Below are positions 39,508 to 49,953 of a stretch of DNA of 64,000 nucleotides, piece by piece; the first letter of the stretch is position 1, and each line of letters begins with the position of its first letter. A program made the translations under genes and the position numbers. Below the pieces are notes generated by a model, which saw only the letters and a list, made by a program, of their open reading frames with translations, was not told the origin of the DNA and did not search any database. The stretch is from Heracleum sosnowskyi (taxonomy: Eukaryota; Streptophyta; Magnoliopsida; Apiales; Apiaceae): assembly GCA_030848705.1 (NCBI GenBank), contig CM061235.1, positions 139,843,765 through 139,907,764 on the forward strand, written 5' to 3'.

Positions 39508-40022
39508 AGGGGGGGGCGGAACGATAGGCTTTGTACAAGTATTACACTAAAACAAAGGCTATATAAAACAAAGGCTATAGAAAATAGTACCTTGAATATA
39601 TTGCTAGAATAGATAAAAGCTTAGAAAGTAGAGTTTCGGATGATTTCCGTGTACTCTGCAATCTATGAGATTACAAGCTATTTATAAGGGAATTTCTGAA
39701 TTATTGCCGAGTGCTCATGGGGCCTCATCGTCACAATAATCAAGATTCCTTATCTACACGTTAAAGTAATAACGCGTATGAGTCATACTAAAAGACATAA
39801 AGACACACTTAGTGGGATATAAAGTAGCCACCCACCCACTATCTTTACAAAAAGCAGATTTAACAAATCTGCTGACTCTTAATAAAACAAACAACTTTTA
39901 AAGATGCTATCTTATCTTTTTGAAAAAGTAGGATAGCTCTTTTGACGTTTGAGCCGACAAAGCCTGATGGACGGCTCCTTTCCATCTTTTATTGCTGACC
40001 GCACACGTATTGCTTCTAGATT
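39508..40022 (-). promoter_or_regulatory. Intergenic region and 3' LTR-like repeat of unit G
   Basis: No gene. Purine tract 39846-39828, TATAAATA 39686-39679. Mirror image of the intergenic region of unit F, separated from it by only about two bases. Confidence 0.72.
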
Positions 40023-40469
40023 TTACCAGTCCTTGGTTTGGTTTTTCAGAATTTCAACCTGGTCAAGGATAAAACTTAACCTGTTCACGTGATCTGTTCG
40101 GGTAGGTAATATTTCCTTAATTCCTGGGTTTGAACTTCCTGATTTATACCAACTGAACTGTTCCTTCTGGATTAGTATTTGGTACCACTGGGCCAAGGCT
40201 TTTGAGGCCTGTTGGGCTGCCTTTTGTTCTTCTTGGGCTGCTTGAATTTGCATGTTGTAAGTCCTGTCGATTGAGATGGGCCTTCTGAGTGATTGAATAA
40301 GGTCTTCTTTATGGGCCATGACAACTGGGCTTTGAACAATGCTTGGATCGTCTGATGGAGTTCTTCTAAATGGGTCGGCGAATCCTGGATTCCAGTTAGG
40401 TCTTGAGCCTCCTGGAGCGTCTCTTCTAGAATAATCAAATTCTGTTTCGTAACTTGGTCCACCTGACAT
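40023..40469 (-). CDS. 148-aa 3' overlapping ORF, unit G
   Basis: Intact and identical to other copies despite the heavy damage upstream. Predicted acceptor at 40505-40483; no leader or donor is left in this unit. Confidence 0.65.
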   Translation of the reverse strand: MSGGPSYETEFDYSRRDAPGGSRPNWNPGFADPFRRTPSDDPSIVQSPVVMAHKEDLIQSLRRPISIDRTYNMQIQAAQEEQKAAQQASKALAQWYQILIQKEQFSWYKSGSSNPGIKEILPTRTDHVNRLSFILDQVEILKNQTKDW

Positions 40470-42260
40470 TCTTCAGTATTATCTGCACAAAGAAACATAG
40501 TTAGTCTGGACAAATAATCAGCTAGAACATTATTCTTCCCATCAATGTGTTCGAACTCAATTTTTACGCCTGATCCTGTGATATAGTCAGTGAATCCCAT
40601 CCACCTGACTCTTGAGGGTTTGTTATTACTAGACTTGTTGTAGAAAGAAATTATTGCTTGGCAATCAGTTCTGAGGGTGATTTCTTTCTTGTCTAAGTAA
40701 TGGATCTTTAGAGCTTCCATGGTCTCCATGCAGGCATATATCTCTGCATCAATTGTTGATTTTATAACTGGAAATTTTCCACTTGCGTATGCGCAAACTC
40801 TCTCAGTGCTCCTTGGATCTTTCTTCTTTGGCTTCCACTTGCACACTCCTCCCCATCCTTCCATACATCCATCGGTTTCTAAGATGATATGGCATTCTTC
40901 TGGTGCAATATCCAGGTCTGGGAGGTTTTTTACTTGTTCCTGGACTTGTCTGACTAGCTTCCAGTCAGATTCTTTCATGCGTTTGTCACCATGGGGGCTG
41001 GTTTTTGTATAAAGAGGTCCCAATGTTCTTCCTAAGTTTGGAATATAACTTCGTGCGTAATTTAGCACGCCCAGCCATGACCTTAGTCCCTTCTTTTCCT
41101 TTAGCTGATCATCTGTGACAGCGATGATCCTCTTGATTATGTGAGGTTGCAGTTTAATCTTCTTCTTTCCAATTATAGCGCCTAGGAATTCAACTTCGTT
41201 GACCGCTATCTTCATCTTTGTTGGTGATAAGATTAATCCATGCTTTTCACAAATCTGAAGCATTTTTGATAAATGCTTAGCATGTTCTTCTTCATTCTTT
41301 GAGAAAACCAGTATATCATCAATATATACTGATATGAATTCTTCAGTGCCTTTGAAGCAATGATCCATCTTTCTTTGGAATACTGCTGGTGCATTTTTCA
41401 ATCCAAAGGGCATTACCAGCCACTCATATAGTCCTCCTGGAACTATGAAGGCTGTCCAGGGGATGCTTTCTTCAGTCATTGCTACCTGGTGAAATCCACT
41501 TTTCAGATCAAACTTTGAGTAGATTTGACTATTACCAATTCTTTTGATAATAGTATTAATTCCTGGGAGGCTGTATTGATCCTTATGGGTGTTGTCATTC
41601 AAGGTCCTGTAATTAAAGACCATTCTTTCTTTTCCTTTCACTTCTCTCCCTGTTTTTGGATCAATCGTTGTTCCTGAGCTGACAATCATGGCCATTGTTC
41701 TGTGCCTGCTATTGCTTTTTCTTATTACACCTAGCTCTAGTAGTGCATCTATGTGTTTTTTGAATGTCTGCTCCATTGCTTCTTCCATTATTACCAAGAA
41801 GCTTTCTTCTTCTACTGCAAGTTCATTTGCATAAGGAATCCTTTCATTGGACGAGCTCATCTGTCCTTTTTGCTTTAAGTCGACCAGGTCTTCCATCATT
41901 CTTTGATCAAGGTTCTGTTGTAGTCGACCATTCTCTGCTAACAAATACGTAATGTATTTTAGTAGCTCTTGGACCAACTGATCCATGCTGTGCGGCATTA
42001 TATGGCCAGGGGGTTTAGGGCTGACTTCTTTATTAAATTGATGCCTCGCACACATAGGGCAAGCCGTAACTTCGCATGATGAACAGTGAATTCTCATTCG
42101 CTCATTTGTTGGGAGTTTGCATATCGTACATGCAGTTACTACTTCTCCAGTAATCGCTTGATTCTCTTCCCATTCATGCTTGCATTCTTCTTGCTGTGGG
42201 GGTAATTTTACCTTATGCCTCCATGAAGGTTGGGTTGCTACTGCCTGCATCATGAAAATT
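40172..42260 (-). pseudogene. Viral polyprotein remnant: 5'-truncated and missing the protease, unit G
   Basis: Open frame from 42253 (693 codons) but corresponding only to residues from about 955 on. The zinc knuckle and everything N-terminal are missing. An in-frame deletion of 711 bp (237 codons) removes the whole aspartic protease region and the start of the reverse transcriptase region. The break is at an 8-bp identity AGCAATGG (41773-41780 on the minus strand), so it is a microhomology deletion. The six-Cys motif, YIDD and RNase H residues remain. A stop codon from the junction sequence lies just upstream. Confidence 0.95.
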
Positions 42261-42584
42261 GGTGGCTACTTTATATCCCACTAAGTGTGTCTTTATGTCT
42301 TTTAGTATGACTCATACGCGTTATTACTTTAACGTGTAGATAAGGAATCTTGATTATTGTGACGATGAGGCCCCATGAGCACTCGGCAATAATTCAGAAA
42401 TTCCCTTATAAATAGCTTGTAATCTCATAGATTGCAGGGTACACGGAAATCATCCGAAACTCTACTTTCTAAGCTTTTATCTATTCTAGCAATATATTCA
42501 AGGTACTATTTTCTATAGCCTTTGTTTTATATAGCCTTTGTTTTAGTGTAATACTTGTACAAAGCCTATCGTTCCGCCCCCCCC
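42261..42584 (+). repeat. 5' LTR-like terminal repeat of unit H
   Basis: 324 bp with TGACTCA and TGACG boxes, TATAAATA (42407-42414), predicted start 42437 and the C-run (42577-42584). The private base 42438 is the second transcribed base of the predicted RNA. Confidence 0.82.
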
Positions 42585-42777
42585 TGGTATCAGAGCTTGT
42601 ATGACAAACAGTAACTAAAACCCCCTATAGGTTTAGAGAAAGATATTGAAACCCAGAAAACACCCCCACTATTCCCAATAGAACACATAAAATCCGGTGG
42701 AAGTAAAGGTCAGACCTGTAGTAGAGCAGCAGGAGGCGTAAGTCTTGAAGAAGGATAGACTGAGGTAAACCTAGTTT
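42585..42777 (+). promoter_or_regulatory. Leader of unit H: primer site, uORF, splice-donor motifs
   Basis: Primer site 42585-42596, 5-codon uORF 42601-42618, donor-like GT at 42738 and 42765. Confidence 0.8.
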
Positions 42778-43404
42778 ATGTCAGAAAACTGGGAAAGGTC
42801 ATCACAAAGGTGGTACGAACCAACAATCAATATCGAGTATCTAAGCCTAGCCAATAAACCCAAAGTTACAAAGCATCAAATAACCAACAGCCTACTAGCT
42901 ATCCAGTTAATAGAGTTTGAACGGCAAGTTTTAGAGGAGAAGCAAGAAGTTTCAAGCCAGACCCTAAAGGTTTTCATAAGCTTCATGAGCAGCTGGACAC
43001 AAACAGCTGAAAGTTCAGAATACAGAGACGCTCTAAAGGCAACAGAAAGTCTTGAATCACCATCACAAGGATTTGTAAAGCCCACACAGATCCAGAAAAC
43101 AGGAGGGCCAGCTTCGTTAAGCTCGGCAATTATCAAACAAAATAACACAATTATCCAACTCCTGGTAAAAACCAACGAGCATCTGGAGGACTGCTCTCAG
43201 AATATAAGACTCCTAAGAGCCAGCCTTAGTAAGGGAAAGGAGGTCCCTGCTAACTTTGAAGGAGCCTTGAAAGATTTAACGGAAAGACTGGACAAAGTCT
43301 CTCTAGAAGAACCAGTGATACCAAAAAGAAAGAAAGGACCCTTTCACGTATTTCAAGATCCTTTGGAAATTCTCAAGCAAGAGATTAAAAAGTCAGAGAA
43401 ATGA
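42778..43404 (+). CDS. ORF1 protein (208 aa, G177E), unit H
   Basis: Intact. The only ORF1 copy with a residue change: Gly177 to Glu (base 43307), a few residues before the basic PKRKKG patch. Otherwise as unit C. Confidence 0.9.
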   Translation: MSENWERSSQRWYEPTINIEYLSLANKPKVTKHQITNSLLAIQLIEFERQVLEEKQEVSSQTLKVFISFMSSWTQTAESSEYRDALKATESLESPSQGFVKPTQIQKTGGPASLSSAIIKQNNTIIQLLVKTNEHLEDCSQNIRLLRASLSKGKEVPANFEGALKDLTERLDKVSLEEPVIPKRKKGPFHVFQDPLEILKQEIKKSEK

Positions 43405-46400
43405 TGCCTAGACCAAGCATCACTGAGACCATTCAAGAAGGATCCCCTACACAACAGGATCAAATACGGAGTTACAGAAATACTGCAAGGATGCGGTACG
43501 AAGTCCAAAGAAGAATGCCACAAGCATGGAGAAATGGCTACAGGCGATCTCTGGAAAGACAATTAAATCCGGAGGACGAGCTGCAGATATCTCAAAACAG
43601 AAGAGCAAGTCTTGTACCAGCAGAAACCCTATATGAGGACACCTGGTCCACATCTAGGATGAGAAGAGTGTACCAACACTACATGGAGGAAAGAATATTA
43701 TGCGCTGGGGATGGTGCCCAAGTTAATAGGAGATTTATTAACCAGCAAAGTTATGCGGCACTTAGAAGGGAAGGATTGCAGCATATCCATATGGGACTCA
43801 TAATGGTAAGAGTACAGGCCCTTCATAGAACAAATATTGGCACAAATGCCTTAGTTGTTCTAAGAGATACAAGACTAAGAGATGAGAGGTCAATCCTAGG
43901 AACAATGGAAGTTGACCTAACAACAGGATCACAGCTAGTCTACATAGTGCCAGGATTCACCCTAAGTATTCATGACTTCTACAATCACATACAGCTGGCA
44001 ATACAGACTAGAGGATATGAAGATTGGCGAGGAGAAAGTAATCTTCTACTAACCAGATCTTTGGTTGGAAGATTAACTAATGAAAGCCACACTGGATTCA
44101 GATACAACGTCAGAAGTGCAATAGAGTACCTGGCCAGTAATGGAATTATGGCAGTACCTGGAGAAAATAGAGGAATAGAAGAACTTCAAGGACAACAATG
44201 GATTCTGCAACCAAGTGCAGATTCTACAACATCAGTCCCACAACAAGTACTCACAAGATCAAGATCTGATAGCTCAATAGCTTTGAGTTTCAGAAACTAT
44301 CATAGAGAACCTCCAAGAATGTCAACCATAGTAGACACAGATGATGAGGAAGAAATGATAGCAGTGGCACAATCCGAAGAAGTTTGGGACACCTTGGGAG
44401 AACCAAGTGGAAAATATGACTATTATGTAAGGTACAGTCCAAGCCCGCATGCACACATCCCACTAGAGGAGATAGTTCCTACAGGATGGGAATCTGATGA
44501 AGATGATGATGACGTCACTTACCCCATAATATGCGGAGATCAGGAAGAATCAGATAAGGAGGATGAAGAATTGGAATATCTCCAATATCTTGCAAATTTA
44601 CCCCGGTTTCCAACAACTGAGTATAAGGATTTATACTCCTTTTCTCAAGAAGAAGGGAACGAAGATATTCTCCAAAATATTGAAGCGCCAACAGGCATTG
44701 AAGAAATTACACAGGCCACAGTGGACTATGTAATCGCAGATTTAGAACAAGAAGTCATTGGAGAAGAAGTAACAGAATCGGTTACTCAATATGTGATGCA
44801 AAAACTAGATTCTGACTTAGAAAAAGAAGAACCGGAAATCAGATGGGATGATTCTGAAGATGAAGAAGAAGCCCCACTAAAGGGAACGAAGTTGCTTACA
44901 GAAAGAAGTAGCAGAATTTACCCAGAAGAAAAGGCTGGAATTTATCGATGGCCTTACCTCAGATATAACAGTGAAGATGATAGCACAGACCAAGAGGTCA
45001 TAGCAATGGGGCTCAGTGAAGAAAAAGTTGAAGGTGATTTTGAATACCCAAAGTTGAGGAAACTCAAAGAAAGGGTATATTCAGGAGTAACGGGAGAATC
45101 ATCCTCAACATACAGGTTACCAAAAGATGCAGTGATGGGACCAGGAAACTATCCCCCTGCAAGACAGAATCAGGATCAGCCAAAAATGCAAGTTGATGAA
45201 ATAAGATCTACTGTTCAAAGATTCGGAAAAAGGCTTCCTGATGAAAACTGGACGTTACCTCCCGCACAAGCAAGAACAGGAGTAATGCTTACATTACCTA
45301 ACGACATAGGAATGTACAGTGACGTAATATCTAGATGGGAATCAATCACACTCAATTTGCTCAATGAGAAGACATGGGAAAGTAATAGGAGCAAGGTGGT
45401 GTTTACGGAAAACCTTCTAGGAGAAACAGAGAAGAAGATGTGGATACAATGGAGAATGATGTATCCTGAGGATTACGAGGCACTAATCAACGTAGCAGAT
45501 GATCCCCAGAACATTACCTCTCAGGTAAGAAGGATGATATTACTGGAGGACCCTTTTCAGGGATCCACCGTGGAGCAAGATAAAGCCTATCTCGAATTAG
45601 AAAGGCTTACATGCGATAATATGAAGGATGTCTTCGATTATCTAAATGATTACAAGACACTGGCAGCAAAATCCGGAAGGATGTATATAAGTGCAGAATT
45701 ATCGGAAAAGCTATTCAGAAAGATGCCCCCATTGATTGGAAAGGAACTAGAAAAAGCTTTTGATGAGAAATATCCAGGAGCAAGAGTTGCGGTCATACCA
45801 CGCATACATTTTGCTTACCAATACTTAGCAGAATTATGTCAAAAGGCAGCATTACAGAGAAGCTTAAAGGATTTATCTTTCTGCAGTAAAATCCCGATGC
45901 CAGGATACTACCAAAATCCAAGAAAAAGGTACGGATTAAGGAAGGCAAAGACATATCAAGGAAAACCACATAGTTCTCATGTCCGAGTATTCAAAACCAA
46001 GAATAAGGACAGAAACATAAGGTGCAAATGCTATATATGTGGGGAGCCAAATCACTTTGCCAGGGATTGTCCAAAGGAAAGAGCAAACGTAGCAAGGGCA
46101 ACTATAGTGGAACAACTAAATATTCCAGATGACTGGGATATAATGTCAGTTGATATGAATGAACCAGATAGTGATGCAATATGCTCTATCTCGGAAGGAG
46201 AAGGATTGGAGGTAAGCAATGAAGTAAGGAAAGCATTAATGGATATACCAGGAGAGGAAGGAATTTTCATGATGCAGGCAGTAGCAACCCAACCTTCATG
46301 GAGGCATAAGGTAAAATTACCCCCACAGCAAGAAGAATGCAAGCATGAATGGGAAGAGAATCAAGCGATTACTGGAGAAGTAGTAACTGCATGTACGATA

Positions 46401-49061
46401 TGCAAACTCCCAACAAATGAGCGAATGAGAATTCACTGTTCATCATGCGAAGTTACGGCTTGCCCTATGTGTGCGAGGCATCAATTTAATAAAGAAGTCA
46501 GCCCTAAACCCCCTGGCCATATAATGCCGCACAGCATGGATCAGTTGGTCCAAGAGCTACTAAAATACATTACGTATTTGTTAGCAGAGAATGGTCGACT
46601 ACAACAGAACCTTGATCAAAGAATGATGGAAGACCTGGTCGACTTAAAGCAAAAAGGACAGATGAGCTCGTCCAATGAAAGGATTCCTTATGCAAATGAA
46701 CTTGCAGTAGAAGAAGAAAGCTTCTTGGTAATAATGGAAGAAGCAATGGTAAAGAATGCAGGAACAGAAAAATTGGTGGCACCAAGAACAATAATCAATA
46801 AATTGTTCAACTGTATGGTATCTTTTGATATCCCAGGAGCTCCAGCGTTTGATGTTCGAGCAATTATAGATACAGGAGCATCAGTATGCTGTGTAGACAG
46901 TAATGCCATCCCAAAAGAAGCTGTTGAAGGCCTTAATTACAACGTGGTGATAACAGGCATCAACTCGCGACAGGAAACCAGGCTGAAAATGAAAGATGGA
47001 GATATGAAGATTGGGGAAAACAAATTCAGAATCCCCTTTACCTACAGCATGGATATGCAGCTAAAGGATGGTATCCAAATGATCATTGGTTGCAACTTCA
47101 TAAGATCGATGAAAGGAGGAGTCAGGATTGAAGGAAACACAGTAACCTTCTACAAAAATCTGACTACAATAAACACACAACCAGAAGTAAGCTTCACAAC
47201 AAAAGCAATCCAAGAACTCGACATGGATTATGAGGAATTTCAGACAATTCAGGAAGCTATATACTTCAATATGGGGACAGGAAGTCCGAACTTCAAGAAA
47301 AGGTTTAATCCTTTATTGGAAAGGCTTCAGCAAATGGGATACATAGGAGAAGATCCTCTGAGGCACTGGCAGAATAATCAGGTTCAATGTCATTTAGAAA
47401 TCATAAACCCTGATGTTTTTATACAGGATAAACCTCTGAAGCATGTTACACCAGCAATGGAGCAGACATTCAAAAAACACATAGATGCACTACTAGAGCT
47501 AGGTGTAATAAGAAAAAGCAATAGCAGGCACAGAACAATGGCCATGATTGTCAGCTCAGGAACAACGATTGATCCAAAAACAGGGAGAGAAGTGAAAGGA
47601 AAAGAAAGAATGGTCTTTAATTACAGGACCTTGAATGACAACACCCATAAGGATCAATACAGCCTCCCAGGAATTAATACTATTATCAAAAGAATTGGTA
47701 ATAGTCAAATCTACTCAAAGTTTGATCTGAAAAGTGGATTTCACCAGGTAGCAATGACTGAAGAAAGCATCCCCTGGACAGCCTTCATAGTTCCAGGAGG
47801 ACTATATGAGTGGCTGGTAATGCCCTTTGGATTGAAAAATGCACCAGCAGTATTCCAAAGAAAGATGGATCATTGCTTCAAAGGCACTGAAGAATTCATA
47901 TCAGTATATATTGATGATATACTGGTTTTCTCAAAGAATGAAGAAGAACATGCTAAGCATTTATCAAAAATGCTTCAGATTTGTGAAAAGCATGGATTAA
48001 TCTTATCACCAACAAAGATGAAGATAGCGGTCAACGAAGTTGAATTCCTAGGCGCTATAATTGGAAAGAAGAAGATTAAACTGCAACCTCACATAATCAA
48101 GAGGATCATCGCTGTCACAGATGATCAGCTAAAGGAAAAGAAGGGACTAAGGTCATGGCTGGGCGTGCTAAATTACGCACGAAGTTATATTCCAAACTTA
48201 GGAAGAACATTGGGACCTCTTTATACAAAAACCAGCCCCCATGGTGACAAACGCATGAAAGAATCTGACTGGAAGCTAGTCAGACAAGTCCAGGAACAAG
48301 TAAAAAACCTCCCAGACCTGGATATTGCACCAGAAGAATGCCATATCATCTTAGAAACCGATGGATGTATGGAAGGATGGGGAGGAGTGTGCAAGTGGAA
48401 GCCAAAGAAGAAAGATCCAAGGAGCACTGAGAGAGTTTGCGCATACGCAAGTGGAAAATTTCCAGTTATAAAATCAACAATTGATGCAGAGATATATGCC
48501 TGCATGGAGACCATGGAAGCTCTAAAGATCCATTACTTAGACAAGAAAGAAATCACCCTCAGAACTGATTGCCAAGCAATAATTTCTTTCTACAACAAGT
48601 CTAGTAATAACAAACCCTCAAGAGTCAGGTGGATGGGATTCACTGACTATATCACAGGATCAGGCGTAAAAATTGAGTTCGAACACATTGATGGGAAGAA
48701 TAATGTTCTAGCTGATTATTTGTCCAGACTAACTATGTTTCTTTGTGCAGATAATACTGAAGAATGTCAGGTGGACCAAGTTACGAAACAGAATTTGATT
48801 ATTCTAGAAGAGACGCTCCAGGAGGCTCAAGACCTAACTGGAATCCAGGATTCGCCGACCCATTTAGAAGAACTCCATCAGACGATCCAAGCATTGTTCA
48901 AAGCCCAGTTGTCATGGCCCATAAAGAAGACCTTATTCAATCACTCAGAAGGCCCATCTCAATCGACAGGACTTACAACATGCAAATTCAAGCAGCCCAA
49001 GAAGAACAAAAGGCAGCCCAACAGGCCTCAAAAGCCTTGGCCCAGTGGTACCAAATACTAA
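43401..49061 (+). CDS. Viral polyprotein, complete (A458T), unit H
   Basis: 1886 codons without lesion. Ala458 to Thr (base 44772) lies in the acidic region, away from all catalytic residues. Promoter repeat, primer site and ORF1 upstream are complete. Confidence 0.96.
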   Translation: MMPRPSITETIQEGSPTQQDQIRSYRNTARMRYEVQRRMPQAWRNGYRRSLERQLNPEDELQISQNRRASLVPAETLYEDTWSTSRMRRVYQHYMEERILCAGDGAQVNRRFINQQSYAALRREGLQHIHMGLIMVRVQALHRTNIGTNALVVLRDTRLRDERSILGTMEVDLTTGSQLVYIVPGFTLSIHDFYNHIQLAIQTRGYEDWRGESNLLLTRSLVGRLTNESHTGFRYNVRSAIEYLASNGIMAVPGENRGIEELQGQQWILQPSADSTTSVPQQVLTRSRSDSSIALSFRNYHREPPRMSTIVDTDDEEEMIAVAQSEEVWDTLGEPSGKYDYYVRYSPSPHAHIPLEEIVPTGWESDEDDDDVTYPIICGDQEESDKEDEELEYLQYLANLPRFPTTEYKDLYSFSQEEGNEDILQNIEAPTGIEEITQATVDYVIADLEQEVIGEEVTESVTQYVMQKLDSDLEKEEPEIRWDDSEDEEEAPLKGTKLLTERSSRIYPEEKAGIYRWPYLRYNSEDDSTDQEVIAMGLSEEKVEGDFEYPKLRKLKERVYSGVTGESSSTYRLPKDAVMGPGNYPPARQNQDQPKMQVDEIRSTVQRFGKRLPDENWTLPPAQARTGVMLTLPNDIGMYSDVISRWESITLNLLNEKTWESNRSKVVFTENLLGETEKKMWIQWRMMYPEDYEALINVADDPQNITSQVRRMILLEDPFQGSTVEQDKAYLELERLTCDNMKDVFDYLNDYKTLAAKSGRMYISAELSEKLFRKMPPLIGKELEKAFDEKYPGARVAVIPRIHFAYQYLAELCQKAALQRSLKDLSFCSKIPMPGYYQNPRKRYGLRKAKTYQGKPHSSHVRVFKTKNKDRNIRCKCYICGEPNHFARDCPKERANVARATIVEQLNIPDDWDIMSVDMNEPDSDAICSISEGEGLEVSNEVRKALMDIPGEEGIFMMQAVATQPSWRHKVKLPPQQEECKHEWEENQAITGEVVTACTICKLPTNERMRIHCSSCEVTACPMCARHQFNKEVSPKPPGHIMPHSMDQLVQELLKYITYLLAENGRLQQNLDQRMMEDLVDLKQKGQMSSSNERIPYANELAVEEESFLVIMEEAMVKNAGTEKLVAPRTIINKLFNCMVSFDIPGAPAFDVRAIIDTGASVCCVDSNAIPKEAVEGLNYNVVITGINSRQETRLKMKDGDMKIGENKFRIPFTYSMDMQLKDGIQMIIGCNFIRSMKGGVRIEGNTVTFYKNLTTINTQPEVSFTTKAIQELDMDYEEFQTIQEAIYFNMGTGSPNFKKRFNPLLERLQQMGYIGEDPLRHWQNNQVQCHLEIINPDVFIQDKPLKHVTPAMEQTFKKHIDALLELGVIRKSNSRHRTMAMIVSSGTTIDPKTGREVKGKERMVFNYRTLNDNTHKDQYSLPGINTIIKRIGNSQIYSKFDLKSGFHQVAMTEESIPWTAFIVPGGLYEWLVMPFGLKNAPAVFQRKMDHCFKGTEEFISVYIDDILVFSKNEEEHAKHLSKMLQICEKHGLILSPTKMKIAVNEVEFLGAIIGKKKIKLQPHIIKRIIAVTDDQLKEKKGLRSWLGVLNYARSYIPNLGRTLGPLYTKTSPHGDKRMKESDWKLVRQVQEQVKNLPDLDIAPEECHIILETDGCMEGWGGVCKWKPKKKDPRSTERVCAYASGKFPVIKSTIDAEIYACMETMEALKIHYLDKKEITLRTDCQAIISFYNKSSNNKPSRVRWMGFTDYITGSGVKIEFEHIDGKNNVLADYLSRLTMFLCADNTEECQVDQVTKQNLIILEETLQEAQDLTGIQDSPTHLEELHQTIQALFKAQLSWPIKKTLFNHSEGPSQSTGLTTCKFKQPKKNKRQPNRPQKPWPSGTKY

Positions 49062-49210
49062 TCCAGAAGGAACAGTTCAGTTGGTATAAATCAGGAAGTT
49101 CAAACCCAGGAATTAAGGAAATATTACCTACCCGAACAGATCACGTGAACAGGTTAAGTTTTATCCTTGACCAGGTTGAAATTCTGAAAAACCAAACCAA
49201 GGACTGGTAA
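48764..49210 (+). CDS. 148-aa 3' overlapping ORF, unit H
   Basis: Intact and identical to other copies. Acceptor 48728-48750; both donor motifs are present in the leader of this unit. Confidence 0.72.
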   Translation: MSGGPSYETEFDYSRRDAPGGSRPNWNPGFADPFRRTPSDDPSIVQSPVVMAHKEDLIQSLRRPISIDRTYNMQIQAAQEEQKAAQQASKALAQWYQILIQKEQFSWYKSGSSNPGIKEILPTRTDHVNRLSFILDQVEILKNQTKDW

Positions 49211-49726
49211 AATCTAGAAGCAATACGTGTGCGGTCAGCAATAAAAGATGGAAAGGAGCCGTCCATCAGGCTTTGTCGGCTCAAACGTCAAAAGAGCTAT
49301 CCTACTTTTTCAAAAAGATAAGATAGCATCTTTAAAAGTTGTTTGTTTTATTAAGAGTCAGCAGATTTGTTAAATCTGCTTTTTGTAAAGATAGTGGGTG
49401 GGTGGCTACTTTATATCCCACTAAGTGTGTCTTTATGTCTTTTAGTATGACTCATACGCGTTATTACTTTAACGTGTAGATAAGGAATCTTGATTATTGT
49501 GACGATGAGGCCCCATGAGCACTCGGCAATAATTCAGAAATTCCCTTATAAATAGCTTGTAATCTCATAGATTGCAGGGTACACGGAAATCATCCGAAAC
49601 TCTACTTTCTAAGCTTTTATCTATTCTAGCAATATATTCAAGGTACTATTTTCTATAGCCTTTGTTTTATATAGCCTTTGTTTTAGTGTAATACTTGTAC
49701 AAAGCCTATCGTTCCGCCCCCCCCCC
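49211..49726 (+). promoter_or_regulatory. Intergenic region and 3' LTR-like repeat of unit H
   Basis: No gene. Purine tract 49387-49405, TATAAATA 49547-49554, predicted start 49577, C-run of 10. This promoter faces directly into the leader of unit I and could drive it. Confidence 0.75.
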
Positions 49727-49953
49727 ATACTTGTACAAAGCCTATCGTTCCGCCCCCCCCTGGTATCAGAGCTTGTATGACAAACAGTAACTAAAACCCC
49801 CTATAGGTTTAGAGAAAGATATTGAAACCCAGAAAACACCCCCACTATTCCCAATAGAACACATAAAATCCGGTGGAAGTAAAGGTCAGACCTGTAGTAG
49901 AGCAGCAGGAGGCGTAAGTCTTGAAGAAGGATAGACTGAGGTAAACCTAGTTT
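49727..49953 (+). promoter_or_regulatory. Leader of unit I: primer site, uORF, splice-donor motifs
   Basis: Partial repeat 49727-49760 ending in an 8-base C-run, primer site 49761-49772, uORF 49777-49794, donor-like GT at 49914 and 49941. Confidence 0.8.

Larger units (their letters stand above)
39508..42260 (-). mobile_element. Viral unit G: rearranged 2.75-kb remnant
   Basis: On + it begins with the base-paired complement of TGG from the primer site and the C-run, then intergenic region, 148-codon ORF and the 3' part of the polyprotein. A 711-bp internal deletion lies at 41773-41780. The unit ends at 42260 inside the polyprotein (equivalent to 22179 of C) and is joined to unit H without evident shared bases. 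Confidence 0.93.
42261..49726 (+). mobile_element. Viral unit H: complete, terminally redundant copy (7.47 kb)
   Basis: Begins GGTGGCTAC in the purine tract and ends in a C-run of 10 (49717-49726; 8 in other contexts). Terminal repeats 42261-42584 and 49401-49724 are 7,140 bases apart and share a private G (42438 and 49578; A elsewhere). Other changes of this unit are ORF1 G177E (43307) and polyprotein A458T (44772). All ORFs are open. Confidence 0.94.

Noticed and set aside
40172..42253. The 693-codon frame in unit G as a functional fusion protein
   Set aside because: It starts at an internal methionine, lacks leader and promoter, and results from truncation plus an internal deletion.
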